A stretch of 64,000 nucleotides of DNA, taken from contig JAVSML010024331.1 of the NCBI GenBank assembly GCA_038503035.1, positions 248,001 through 312,000 on the forward strand. The letters are read 5' to 3'. Both the position numbers and the translations under genes were made by a program. The notes beneath the pieces were generated by a model. It searched no databases and was not told the origin of the DNA. It was given only the letters and a program-made list of their open reading frames with translations. Positions 23,593 to 36,375 of the stretch are shown here, piece after piece. The stretch comes from Crocodylus rhombifer (taxonomy: Eukaryota; Chordata; Crocodylia; Crocodylidae). How positions within the stretch are numbered: position 1 is the stretch's first letter; the number at the start of each line of letters is the position of its first letter.

Positions 23593-25429
23593 CAGGAAAT
23601 GATTTGTAGTTCTGTGCTCCTGGACGTATTTAGATCTGATATTACTCCTTGCAGTTTTAAATGATTTTTTTTGGCACTGATATACATAGTATTTTAAATT
23701 GGTTCCTTGTCATGTTATTAAGTTTATAAACATGCCCCTACCTATCAACTGTCATTGCCTCACTTTTTGTGTTGATTTGATTTATTTACCTGCACATAAT
23801 AGAAGGCCAAAAACACTATGCTAAGGAAAGTGATATAAACTGAGACAGCAGATAATCATTACAGATGTCTTAATAATATATGTAAAATCCTTTCAGTTCA
23901 AATATTTCTCAAAGTTGAATATCTCCGCATTTCTTCTGGCAGGTAAAATCAGTTTTGATAATAAAAAAAATCAAAAAAAAGTTTTAAACATTTTAAATTA
24001 AAATTAGAAGTGTTTTGCCATATAAAAAAGAAAGGAATCTCTAATATAAATGTCAAACCTCTTATTTGCATGATCTGTTTTCTATTGATCACTTTTAAAA
24101 CATGAACTATTATGGAGCCTGCATGAGTAGGAAAGGTAGGGAGTGTTTTAGAAAGTCAAGTATGATATATCGTCAGCATGCAGCCTATGCTACCCAGTGG
24201 GCCAAAGAATATTCTCTTCTTCTCTGTTCACGCAAACTGATGATTGGATTTGCTCCATTATCACATGATTTTTTCACTACTGTACCACACTGAATTGCCA
24301 CAGAAACTAAAGGAGGTACACAAGCATTACATTGGTGTAGGACAGTGGACAATTAGACCCACTAGCCCCTATGCCAGAGTGTAACAATATCAAATCCACT
24401 GGAATCACTTCATATTTACCCTTGTAAAACCCAACTCTATATGGGTGCAGCTATGAGGGTAGGAGGGCTGAAAGGGGAGGAGCCTTACCACACAACAGCT
24501 CCATGGTAACCAGTCACATACTGGCTCACTGTGAAGTTTTGCCTTCAGCAAATGGAAGCTAAACCGCAGTAGCTCAGACTACTACTTAGATAGCTCTATA
24601 CTTAGCAGGAGGTAATGTACTATAGTTTAGCTTTCACTTACCACAGGGTAAGAGCATACACACAAGCATTTACCATAAGGCAGCTGACATGAAGTAAAAC
24701 CATACTTTCTTTTTACCCCACAGTAAATTGTTCATATTCATATTCAGTGAGGTTTTACATCTGTGTAGTTCCTTGTATTCGCTTAAAAAAGAACAACTCT
24801 GGCTTGTTCTGGGAAAAAAAAACTTCGGAAGTTATAAGTGATGGAGGACATCATTGGTTGGAATGCTTTTTTGCTCTCAGGTGTCCAAGTTGAAATGTAG
24901 GGCAATTTGGTGGAGGTCCTGCAACTGTGGACTGGTTTCCCCTTACAGCCCCAGAAAACACAAGTGAGGTAATATTTAGGAAGCACAACAAGACACATCT
25001 GTTCAAACTGCTTTTTTAGCAAGGAAAAGACTCAATGGCTGTAGTGTTGAAAAGCAGAAAGACAAGCAGTGCCTTGGCTTTGCAATCATACTATTTGTTG
25101 AGTGATGCTGTTTAACTTACACATACATGTTTGTATCATATGTATATAAAAATTCAATATGCCTAGACATTTGTAAATATGGTCATGTCAGGCTTGTTGA
25201 ATATGTGACCACCCTTTTGTGTATTGCTCTTCCTATATGTGCTACTACGGATTTTACATACGCATCTGGTGCCTGTGTAATTTTCATGGTTTAACCACTG
25301 AGCTCTGTGGCCCTTGTTATACACTTAAAAATCTATCATGTGATGTTAATAAGAAACCCCACCACTATCCAGCTGAATCACTACACTGTCTTCCTCTTAT
25401 AGCCACAAACCTATTTAACTCATGGTTTT
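23593..25429. other. AT-rich spacer, nothing firm
   Basis: There is no gene. A region at about 24,440-24,720 has a mildly repetitive, GC-neutral look but no clear inverted termini. The frame at 24,783-25,022 on the bottom strand has no recognisable domain. Confidence 0.5.
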
Positions 25430-25936
25430 GCAGATTTTGCAGATACTGCAGAATCCAGGATTGTCCACAAAATCCATAGACTCAATCAACAAAAAAACCT
25501 TAATAAAAATAAAATGCTGGTGGTCCTTGCTGGTGGGAGGGGAAGGAGCTGCCTGGAAGGGTGGCACAAAGGGCAAAACAAGATGGTGGCTGCCTCCTTG
25601 TCCCTCCTCCCCCCAATGGGGCCTCTCTACCAATCAGCACTGAGGGGTGAGGTGGGGCAGTATGAAGGGCAGCCAGCAATTGAGATGCCAGCGGCCCTCT
25701 CATCTCTCCTTCCCAAGGCCTCTCCATCAATCCACTGAGGGGTGGAGCCACACAAATGGCAGCCAGCAATCAAGATGGCGGCTACCCCCTCATCCTTCCT
25801 GTCCCCTGCACCTCTCTACCAATCAGCACCAAGATATAGGGCCAGTGCAAAATGCCTGTGAAATTGGCTCTATGCACTGTGAGTGGGCTGGGAAAAACCC
25901 TTTGTCTCACCGTGATTTAGGGAGGTCCCTACTTAC
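25430..25936 (+). mobile_element. Non-autonomous element, family B (top strand copy) with tandem units
   Basis: The top strand shows 'TTGTCCACAAAATCCAT', 'AAATAAAATGCTGG', then three tandem units, each opening with an 'AAGATGGYGGC'-like box and the first two closing in 'GGCAGCCAGCAAT': 25,579-25,680, 25,681-25,770, and a shorter one from 25,771 to about 25,835. Each carries an 'AATCAGCAC' or 'AATCCACTG' box. The right end is 'GTCCCTACTTAC', matching the right end of the 23.2-kb copy and implying inverted termini. The open frames on both strands at 25,422-26,024 are by-products of these repeats. Confidence 0.65.
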
Positions 25937-27039
25937 AGCTTGCTTAGACAATCAAGAATCCCCAAATGTAGTGCTGGATGATGCAAGTCAGGAAAAGCAT
26001 TTTAGTTTCCATATGATGAGCTAAGATTTAGTCTGGGATAGAAAATGAAGCCATTTTGTATTAATTTATGAACTGTCTATATGTTGACTTGTTTATTGTG
26101 CCGTTTCTTGTATGAATTTGTTAGCACTGTTTAACAGACTGACTGTCAGGAAAAACAAGCTAAAAGAAAAATTGATGAAGATAAATCACACCTTGGTAAA
26201 CACCTACATGTTTCTTAAGGGGCAAATGTGGCTGAACAATTTGCTTTCAATTGTTCTACCTTCTGGCTGCCAGCAAGTTACAGAATTGGTCTTGATGAGT
26301 GGGGCCAAGGCCTAAAAACCAGGAGATCAGGACTATAGCAATTTAAAAATGAAAAGTCTCTCAACAAATGTAGAGGACACACAGGACCCATGGCAGTGCC
26401 TGTGGTAGTTATGGAATGATATGCTTTCATGTCAGGAAGACATGAGCACAGGCTATCTTAATCTTTTCTTGAAAAACATATTCCTACCATTATAATAAAT
26501 GGTATTTTGGCTATAACAAAAACTGCTTGGCCACTACATTAACCACTCATCACAGACTTCCAATGGAAAGAAAGGCAAGTGTTAAACAGTCAGACCTTCT
26601 GAATAAGCACAGTTGATAATCAGGACACTGTCAATCAAATCCATCTAAGAACAGGAGAACTGCCAAATTCCAGCCTGCTAAAGGCATAAGGTATAAGAAT
26701 GGGTGCAATGCACACAGACAGATGAGAAAGAGAGAGAGCAAAGCTGCTTCTAGCCCTGAAACAATGTCAGGGTCCCTGAGAATCAGCCTTATAAGAGTAT
26801 GGCTACACTGTGATACAATGTTATCTTAGATTCTGGAAAACAATTTTCTACTTTTCTACTCTACTTTTCTTCAGCATAAATATGTCTGTACAGAGTTTCA
26901 CCCTACTACATCCTTACTGCTTCTGTTACCCAGCCTAGCTGTGATGTCTCTACCTGACACTGTATTAAACAGTATAGACATACTCTTACATTTGCAGTTC
27001 ATACTCTTTGTCCAATTGTACTTTTTTAACAGACAAAGA
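25937..27039. other. AT-rich DNA, nothing recognised
   Basis: No domain-bearing frame or familiar repeat is seen. Confidence 0.6.
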
Positions 27040-27300
27040 GGCCAGGGGTATGTGCAAATGTTACACTTAGATTGACCTAACTAGGGTTAGGTCAATTTAA
27101 ATACTGAACTGTACATATATTTGGGGAAGTTAGATCAGGCAGAAAATGGCTGGCTTGATCTAACTTAGTTCATCCGAGGAGGTGCAGTAAGTTATATCAG
27201 GTATGTGCTAGCTCAATCTACCAAATGCCTGTACACATTTGGAGCACAGTCCCAGGGCTGGAAAAGCCACTTGCCCCAGCCCTGGGACTGTGCTTCTATA
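27040..27300. repeat. Candidate MITE with a perfect 19-bp hairpin
   Basis: 'AGCACAGTCCCAGGGCTGG' at 27,243-27,261 is exactly complementary to 27,276-27,294 around a 14-base loop. Upstream, 'GACCTAACTAGGGTTAGGTC' at about 27,074-27,093 is a second small palindrome, and 'ATGTGCAAATG' (27,051) and 'GTACACATTTG' (27,231) are loosely inverted. The combination looks like a small foldback transposon; outer ends are not certain. Confidence 0.5.
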
Positions 27301-30300
27301 TCTCCTCCCACCATAGTTTTAGCCCTTTGACAGGTACATAAATGAAATCAACACAAAAAGTGATGCAATGACAGATGGACAACAACTCTGTCCTGTTTAT
27401 GGACCTTCAGCCCTGCCTGATCCCAGCAACCCCTAACCACACACCTGGTAGCGTCCCCACAATCCCACCTGCTCCTCTCTCCAATCCAATTTACTTGGAT
27501 CACATTGCCAGTGCAACTCCCAGCACTAGCAAATGTGTGTACAAGTGGGATCCAACCTACAATCATGCAACTTAAGCTGAGCTACGCAGATCGGCTCCCA
27601 GTAACATCTGCATGTACCCCAGGTGACTCACAAGAATATTCTTGCCAGTCTGCTGTACAGGGATGCCTAATAAATGAGGAGAGACAGAACTAGTTATCTG
27701 TAGTCACATAATGTTGAATTACTTATCTTTTCTTCTTTGCTAAGCTTTACCCTCAAAGCCTTTTTCAAGGTTATTTTTATCAGAGCAAGCTTCCTAAAAA
27801 GTTTGGGGTCTTGTTTGTTCTAATAAAGTAATTGCACTCATAATTAAGAAATGTGCTAAACCTACTGTCAGCCTGATGAGAAAAATGTGGTTGTGCCTTA
27901 TTAAAGGGAAGGGAAGGGAGAAAGAAAGAAAGACAGGCATTCTGTTTGATGAAGGGAGCTGGGAAAAGGACAGGAAGTTAAAAAAAAAATCAAGGAAAGT
28001 GAATAAGAAACAGACTCCTGTCTAGAATCAAATCTGAAGCTCCTCTTGCCAGGTCATTGCTGGCTGTTCCTCTCCTTAGCTAGCTGCAGAGCCACTTGCT
28101 AGTGATCACTGATGCTCTCCAATCAGCGTGATTTTGTGCTCTATAGCAGTATACTTGGCTTACAGAAATAGATACAAATCTCTATGTATGATGACATTAT
28201 ATGCCTATGCAAATGGCTGGAAACTGCATCTGTTCTGCAACTCTGTGCAATGATTCTCCAGATTTCATTTAGGTGCCTGGCCAAGATAACTAAGGGAAAC
28301 GTATATGCAAAACTCCAGGCAACTTGAAACCATGGCTTGAGACTGTGAACCTGTCCCATTCATCTCAGTCAAGTGGTTGGAGTCAGAAAAAAATGGATGT
28401 CTTAACATTAACTGTTTTACTGCTGGTAATTTTAGCAGGAAAAACAAGCTAATATGATCATTTGTTAGCACTGGATGTAGCAACAGGTCTTGAACTAGGA
28501 GAGGATTGGGCAGCTACGTGCTATGAAAGTCTCCTTTGGTAAGAACACAAAGAATTCCACATTTCCCCCTCAGATTTCAAGTAATTTTATCCACGTTTCA
28601 ACAAAGGGTGGGTAACATGTCCCCCCCATATGAAAAGTAGCCCTTTTCAGGTACCAAAATCTATATTTGGCTTGTGCCAACATCCTCAGCTTTCCTCTAT
28701 CCAGGACTTAAAACCTCCGAGTTTTCCCCAACAGGAGTGCAGTTATTCATTGTCAAAGCAAAAAATTGCTGAGTAGTGGGATCTAATAATTAGAGTAATA
28801 CAAATACATTGATAACTAACATAAAACATTAATAAATCATTTAATTAGTAAGGAATTAATTGAAGAGGGACATGGACAAAATGGGAGCCATGGCAGAAGC
28901 CTTCACATTGGTAATACCTGTGAATTCTGCTTAAATATACAGGGAGATGAAAAGACCATCACCTCATCCTTTTATCAGTTGAATACATTATGTAGGACAA
29001 GAAGACTTGATTTGGTCTAATGATGCATTTCTGTTGGTTGTTTGCACCACTGCTACTATAGAGAACATGCCAAAGTAAATAAAGAATATTTTTAGGTAAG
29101 GAAAGTTTGGAAACAGGACTATAGTTCAAACTCTATATTTTAGAAGCATGTCTGAGGTATCCCCTTGGGTCAGCTTGGGACAATATTAAAATCAATGAAT
29201 CATAAAAGCTGCCATAAGGGAATGATATGGTACAGCATCTGGTGCTGGTGGCCCTGCATCTGGTGGACTGCTTAGTGTACAAAACCACCCTCCAGGGGAA
29301 AAAGAAATCTCTTATTTATGTTGTTCATTGTGTTGTAAAAGCCTGAGGTGACAAAGAAATCCTATTTACTGTTCTACATTTTATTTTCTTAACTACTAAG
29401 CCTCTCTGCTTTAGCAATCTGTTGACAATACCCAGCCCAGGGAAAGAATAAAGAAATTCCTGAAAGACTTTTTCCACCCTGCTATTTATGTAATTAAGTT
29501 CATGCTTACACTGGGAAGTCAACAAAAGTATCTGACTTCTTAGTCAGGCTGATATATGCATTCTCAATGTCTGCTGAAGTCTCATAGCACTACCTTGTAT
29601 CAAGGAAACAACTGTCTGCAGGAAGTCTTCTATACCATAGTATGGAAAAGTACCACAGACATTTATTAGCGTAGTACCTGAGCTTCTAGATCTGATTTTG
29701 AATAACAAGGGGCCTTCATGTTTCCTAAAGCCCAAACAAGAAACTGGTGAAATCTAAAGCAAACCAGGCAAAGGCATTTGATCTGCACAACTGTAACCAA
29801 GTAGAACTGGGAAGATCTGAACTTCACTGGTCCAGAGATTAATCAAAACACTTTAATTAATTCCTGAACATGGTTGCCCCAGGGTGTTTCGTGCAGTTAA
29901 TCTTCTTTTGTATTTTTAGTACATTTGTCACTGAAATGGTACAAGGCAAAAATGGTAGCAGTTCCCCACAAGGTTGTGGAAATAGGAAAAATAACATTTT
30001 CTACATGAAATCCAGGAGAAACAGATGCATAGCTGGAGAGGATCAGCCTTTAGAGGTCCCTGCAAAGGACTACCTCTAATGACTTCCTTACTGATTGGCC
30101 CTTTCTTGCATGTAGGCAAGAATCCACCATGAAAATCCTTATTTACTTTTGCAGCAACTTTAATATCCTTTCAATATAATATTGTGGTGAATAAATTAAC
30201 ACTGTTTTGAAAGTCCTAGGAATCATGTATCATTTTAGCTACAAAGTTTATCTGTTTTTTTAATACCCTTGTTACATGCTTCCTCCAATACTCTCTCACA

Positions 30301-31650
30301 CTTTCTCCACATCACCCTGCTGTAATGTCTCTAATATAAAACATTGCCTTAATCCTCACATTCTATTTGAATTCATCATGTCTGACCTCTTCAAATGCAA
30401 TGCATGCATAATTAATTTCTATTATAAATTTAGAATACTTCCTCTCTTCTTGCCACTTGGAGCCTCCTTTAACTTTCTCCTGCTATCGTGTTTTGTTTTA
30501 TACTCATTTAAAAATTCTTTCCGGCTGTCTCCTTTTCTAATTTAACCTCAGACACGATGCGTCTCATTGGTGCATATAAGCTAGAGCAACCTGCCTAGGG
30601 CCTGGAAAAAGGAGCATAGGCTTAAGAAGAAAAGTTTCTAGGGGATCATCAGGGAGAATGGCTGGAATGGTAGTAGCAATCAGAACACCTCTGTAAAAAG
30701 TTCACTTCTTAAAGAGACCATTTAGTGTTAGAAACACAAGAGCCTTTTCATATAGTTACTCAGTTTGCTGTACATGAAACATATCCAGCAGTTGTTTCCC
30801 TAAACTCTTAAGGTATGAATATGTTTATACCTTTTTTAAAAACTTTCCTGTTTCCCTTAAGTATTTTTTCTCTTTCATAGTCACTATGAATATATTTTTT
30901 ATGTTTATGCATAAAACTCTTCCTAGAATAATGGATACTTAGGCTCTGTTTGGATATTCATTTTTAATACTTTCTATCTTCTAGCCTGTCTCTCCCTTTT
31001 TTATGACTACCAATAACCCCCTCCATTAGATGGAAGCTGAATAATGCCCTTATTAAAAGAAAAAATATCAGGGACATCGATTTACTAATTAATGCCTCCT
31101 ACTCAGTTTTTGTTTGACCTCAGCAAGCTTTATTTGATGGAGACCCTCATTAATGGGAACCTCTCTGTGACTTTATGACACTCAAAACTAAGGACTTTTC
31201 TGAGCAACATCAGGCTTATCTAATTAACCAGAACAGTTTTGAAATGTGCTGCAGGCTTATCTAATAGACTTGTGGCACTCCAGAATTCATGAGTGATTCC
31301 CCATGAAGGACACGGAGTGGAAGACTCAGACCAGTACAACCTCATTCATGTTCAATATTTCCTATTTACAAGGAGATCTTTAGAAATACAATATGCTTTA
31401 ACTGATTCCTCTTCTATGTTCTGTAGGAAGCCCTTCATTTTAGTGTGCGAGCAGGTGCATTTTTTCTGCATCTGTATTTCTAAGTATATTTTTAGGACTT
31501 TAAACAAAATGCAAAAGAATACCTATATGAATGGTGAGCAATAAATATAACAATATTCAAAGATCTCCAAAAGCAGCTGGTTTATCAGCAGCAGATTCTG
31601 TTTTTTTCCAGACAAACTAAATCACAGCAGTGTTAAAAGTGATGTTATAG
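27301..31650. other. Long AT-rich stretch, no recognised gene or repeat
   Basis: About 4.3 kb with only short open frames (60-90 codons) on both strands and no domain I recognise. A purine-rich 'GGGAAGGGAAGGGAGAAAGA' tract lies at about 27,904-27,930. No CR1-type landmark is seen. Confidence 0.6.
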
Positions 31651-31652
31651 CC

Positions 31653-31920
31653 ATGATGTGGCTAGGAATAATGCGAGAAGCAGCGATTTTTTGGATAGTT
31701 TTTATTGGACCAAAGCTAACTGCAGAATTCTCAACAAAAGTCAGGCACGGCCACAACAATCTGCCTCCCTCGCAGAGAAAAGCCATACAGTCCTTAAGAT
31801 CAAACAGTGAAGTGATAATCAAACCAGTGAACAAAGGTCAAGGTCAATAATCAATACTACATCAATGAGCCAAATAGACCTTATTGTACTATAAAGAAAA
31901 ATGCTACTGTATAAAGAATT
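31653..31920 (+). mobile_element. Probable Penelope-like retroelement fragment
   Basis: The top-strand frame 31,653-31,850 ends in 'LRSNSEVIIKPVNKGQG', which fits the 'LK..IVIKPADKGG' block at the start of the reverse transcriptase of Penelope-like elements, where an Asp-Lys-Gly-Gly is expected; here the Asp is Asn and the second Gly is Gln. After a frame change the next piece, 'QYYINEPNR', resembles the 'YI.EA.RQL' stretch that normally follows about 10 residues later. The rest of the element is missing. With one short block and a frameshift this is a reasonable but not secure call; a chance match is the alternative. Confidence 0.5.
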
Positions 31921-31969
31921 TGGGGAGGGCCAAGTATGCGTGTTGCATTTATGTTTGGTACCAGAAGAC

Positions 31970-32690
31970 TGAATAGTGGCTACAGGGGTGACATGCAGAG
32001 GTGCCTGAGGGGCACGTCAGGCACAGGGGCACAAGACAGAGAGACAGAGGCAGGCTGAGGACAAGAGGGCCAGAGCGTGACCCTGAGAGCAAGGCAGAAG
32101 CAGGCTGAGGCCGAGAGGGCCAGAGCCTGAGCCTAGAGGGGGAGACCGAGGTAACCTGGGGCTCAGAAAGCGAGAGTCTGAGCACAACTAGGGCAAGACA
32201 GAAGTGGCCTAAGGCCAAGAGGGCTACAACCTTAGCCACAAGAGTGACACAGGTGGCTGGATACCGTAAGAGGCTTAGACTGAAAGACCAGGACACAGCA
32301 AGTGGGCCCAGGTTACAAGCCTGCAGCCAGTGCAACTTAACGGCTCAAGCTAAGAGGGCTGAAGCCTATACAGGATAGTCAATGAAGGCAGAAAGACACC
32401 CAATGAGGCTTGCGCGTGGCTATGAGAGGCTGGAGGCTATGATTAATACTTTTAAGAGGATTTAGTACCTAAAGGCAAGGCTGGTGTCAGCTGGGCAAGA
32501 GAAGTAGAGAAAGCGGTGGACTGAGGCTCACTTTGGGGCCTTGGGAACAGCCTCCCTAAAGGATGAGACTATCCATCGAGGCATGCTTGTGAGATGAACA
32601 AGGAAGGGTACCCAAGGAGCCAAGGAGCAGGGGTAGCTTGGCCACTAGGGGGATCATGACCTTTGGGGCCAAGGCCTGCTACACTTCCAA
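31970..32690. repeat. GC-rich, internally repetitive element (unclassified)
   Basis: Tandem-like units 'CAGGCTGAGGMCRAGAGGGC' start at 32,051 and 32,101, with a weaker third at about 32,205 ('TGGCCTAAGGCCAAGAGGGC'). The block ends near 'GACCTTTGGGGCCAAGGCC' at about 32,649-32,670. Style and end motif are like 8.16-9.35 kb. The bottom-strand frame at 31,949-32,335 (Leu/Ser-rich) is a product of the repeat. It may be the internal region of a decayed LTR or DNA element. Confidence 0.45.
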
Positions 32691-33627
32691 ATATTTTCTA
32701 ATAGCCTGGATAAAACACAGGTCGTAATCTGAAGGCCACAACCTTCTTGGGGCTGTCAACTAGTTTTCCCCTTCTGCACTATTAAAAGTGGTCCTGGCTA
32801 GACTGGAAGAGTGTCTTAGCATGGAAAATGGAGTTCCTGTGTGAAAATATTTTAGATCAACTGCAGTAGAAAATATATCCCATGAGAAGGAAATTTATAG
32901 GATAATTTAATAGAATTTTCCTATCTCTAAATTCTATTTTTCTTTTATCCCTAATCACCTTTTCCCTACATCATTAAATCCCAATTTACTTCATCTTATC
33001 GGGTTTTTTTCCTTTCTGATTTCAAAGATCATCATCTAATTTCTCTCTCTCCACAGAGTATTCCTCCTTGAATGCATCATATATATATATATACATATTC
33101 CTTCTCACATTATAATAATACTGCCTCATTTCCTGCTCATTACTTTTCTTGTCAGTTTTCTGGTCATGTCCCAGAATCAGTCCCTCTCTCTCTAATATAA
33201 TACCTTCCTATTGTTTCTTTATTATGAAAATGCCAAAGCAGTTGTTGAACTACCCAAATTTCTCTGTGCCAACTCTTTTTCCCTTTGTGTTGACCCTTTC
33301 TCCAAGTTGCTGACTGGGATATAAGATTCCTTGAGTTTTTCAGACGCTTCTAGAAATAATGGGATTTAGCCCTTTAAGTCATTTTACTGCACTGAGGAGC
33401 TGCATCCCACCTCCTCTATGCCAGAAATTTTGTACTGGGACTCTCAGACAAAAGAAGGTGGCAATAACTCCTACTTTTTCCTAGGTATATGGGACTGAGC
33501 TGTATTTTATGCATGTTCATTGCATAACAAATGAATGATATGACATAACAAATATTTTAGTGTCAAATGAGATGTTTTGCATAGTTGCTGAGTTTAGAAA
33601 GAGGTTAGGCTAGATTAGGCACAGGTA
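32691..33627. other. AT-rich DNA with a short (AT)n
   Basis: An AT run lies at about 33,079-33,092. Otherwise pyrimidine-rich, AT-rich DNA without recognisable features. Confidence 0.6.
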
Positions 33628-34414
33628 TTACGGTTGTGTGAAGTGGGCCCTATTCGATTTGGATTTGGCCCAAATCAGGGACAGTGATTCGATTCGTTGA
33701 TTCAGATCACTGTCCCCACTTCGATTCGGCTGAAACCAAATCTGAGGATTTAATGCCAATTCAGAGAATCAGCAGTTTGGACATAGACACAGCTTTAAAA
33801 GTTTTTTCTGCATACCCCGAGGTACCACTGTGGCTCATAAATGCTGCGATGCTGGGGCAGATGGGGCACCCCACAGGAGCATTGGGGTGCCCCACCACAT
33901 GCTTGGCGATGAACACTGAAGTACTTTTGGTCCACTTCTGGGTCTGCCAGGGAGTGCACCAGGGCCTCCCCACCACATCCCGTTGGCTCCGTGATAGACC
34001 ATGGGGGGCCCCCAGACCCAGGAGGCACCAGCTGCCGAGCCGGGGCGGGGGGGGGGGGGGGAGTAGTGTGCTCCCCGGAAGTGGACTGGAAGTGCTTCTG
34101 ATCCACTTCTAGGTTTGCTGCAGAGTACACTGGGGAGCCCCCTGCACTGCTGTGGGACTTTTCACGCACTCAAGCATCACAGCACTCACAAGCCACATGC
34201 TACCTAGAGATATGTAGAAAAAACATTTAAAGCTGTGTTGATGTCCGAATTGCTGAATCTTTCCGAATCTCTCCGAATCGACTTGGAGGATTCTGATTCA
34301 TTTTGGAGACATTAAAGGATCCTTTGCGTCAGTTTGGATTCAGAGATTCAGCCACCAAATCAGGCCAAATCTCCACCAAATAGAATTAGGGACCGAAGCT
34401 TTGCACAGCCCTAA
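33628..34414. mobile_element. Large foldback element, family C, full copy (about 790 bp)
   Basis: The whole element folds back on itself. The outer ends are 'CGGTTGTGTGAAG' on the left and the complement of 'GGGCTGTGCAAAGCTTCGG' on the right. The arms (about 33,630-33,815 and 34,215-34,414) pair through 'GACATAGACACAGCTTTAAA' and 'GTTTTTTCTGCATA', and pairing continues inward through a GC-rich centre ('CCACTTCTGGGTCTGC' against the complement of 'GCAAACCTAGAAGTGG'). A G run lies near 34,046-34,061. The open frames 33,684-34,112 and 33,795-34,169 are artefacts of the palindrome. The last bases inside each flank are TA, but the target duplication is ambiguous. Confidence 0.8.
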
Positions 34415-36375
34415 CACCAATGCTAAGTCCAGGATTCAAAAACATGTTTAACAACATTTAGTCCTATAAATCATGGAAAAACTGAACATAGATTAATGGT
34501 TTTGAAAAATCAGAACTTAGTAAACAACTTTGCTATATATGAAGGGCTTTCACTGTATGTAGGACTTATCTGGGTAACTAGAGTCAGAAAGAAAGGAACT
34601 GCAGCAGGACAGCTTGCAGTGGCTGGGAAGTATGAACTATAGATTTGAACTCCCTCCAAGTGAGAAGTTCCTAGAACCAAGATTTCCTGGGCAAGTGTCC
34701 TAACAATATAGGGCTACAAGTTAAGAAGGTGCCTCTTCCTCCCCACTCTAAACAGTCACTAGTTTTAATTTTCCTATATGAAACATTTCCTGGACTTACA
34801 TGGAGTGTATGTACCTTCCCAGGTGGAAAAGGATTGCTGCAGAGCATAAGTGTCCAGCAAGTTATGGAGGGGAGCATATGATCTAAATATCTATGTAATT
34901 CGCTCCAAATGCCAATTATGTGGCTAACTTTGTCCGCATCAATGCTGCTTACATACAAAAGGAAGAGTTTAATTTGGGCTTTTTCTTCAAGAAGAAAAAA
35001 TAGTTTGAGCTAAAATGTAAGGTATCAATATGCAATTACATTCCATGTTTTTCAGTGTCCACAAGGGACAGCTGAAAATGTAAATTTTATATATTTATCA
35101 AGGAAAGCCAAAGTGTATTTTTAATCCCACAAATTTCAGAAGAAATGATCCACAGACCTTGCAAAACTCCTGAAGTTTTACCAATCTACTAAAGCCCTTA
35201 TGGTCACCCGGCATACAGAAGGCAAATTACAACCTGCTGCAGAAAGATACAAGTCAGAAAGCATCTGCAGCCAACAAAAAATGGCTTTAAAACATAGTAA
35301 TGGAAGACAGTAAAATAAAATTCAAAATTTGCACAGTCAATTTAAGCAATTCCAAAAAATGGCAATAACTGAATTAATGGGGGTCTGGGGGCGGGACAGC
35401 AATTCACACTACTCCATCTGCTGGTCTCCTTTTTATAAGTTCTCCTACTCTTGCTACTATTTCTTGGCTGCCTACTAACATTATTACTATTATTACCATC
35501 CTTGTTATGACAATCAATGCTCAAAAATCCTTGGCTCCCAAAGCTGTTGTTTTCAGCTTGGTGAAGAGACAACTAGACTCTAGTGACAACTAGGATGACT
35601 TATTTTACATTATGTATAGCTAGTTCTTTTTACTATTCTTTTTCATTGAATTGTCTGCCAGTACATGCTGTTCAAAAGAAGAAATCATCATTTGTATTTC
35701 AGTATTCTTGCTTTACGAAATGATTCTTGCATTTTATATAATGTCACTCAAGCATTTCTTGTTCTATTTTGTCCCTGATTTCTCTTGAGGCAGATACATT
35801 TAACCATTAACTAATCAGATAAAGTGGCATTTCTATTATTCTCACACATGAGAGTGACAAATGTCAGTGCATGAGACCGTGGCTGAGCCTGCTACCCTGC
35901 CAAATTTGCATGAAGCCAATCATAGACAAATTTTGGCCAGGACATTACTACCCTATTTGAACAATTAAATCTAATCTCTGTGCTCACTAATAAGTGCCCA
36001 GCAGTAAAACTGTATTGGTATTGGTAACGGCCAAATCCTGAGAGTTATCATATTGCCAACGTTATGCACTGAAAAAATGATATGCCACATCTGCTAAAAT
36101 CACATTTGCTGACATACCATAGGATTTACTTTTTTGAAATAATGGGTTTGTGGGATTTTTTTTTTTCTGAGTCATTAAGGTGTGACATTTTCAACATTAT
36201 CTCAAAACCACAAATGCCAAAAATTTGATTTTGTTTTAAAGATACTTTATTTAATAATATTCAGATCCCTAGAGTGCTGCATTAACTGCCTACCATGCCC
36301 ATTAATATTGTCTCACTGTGTATTTTGGGATTTTTGTGCTCTACTCTGTGTCTGAATCCTCACTTCTTTAATACA
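34415..36375. other. AT-rich DNA, nothing recognised
   Basis: Only short open frames without domains, such as 34,671-34,958 and 35,342-35,572 on the bottom strand. Confidence 0.6.

Noticed and set aside
31949..32335. Leu/Ser-rich 128-codon frame on the bottom strand
   Set aside because: It lies over a GC-rich tandem-like repeat; its residues mirror the repeat unit.
33684..34169. 142- and 124-codon frames on opposite strands
   Set aside because: Both lie within the self-complementary foldback element and reflect its palindromic composition.
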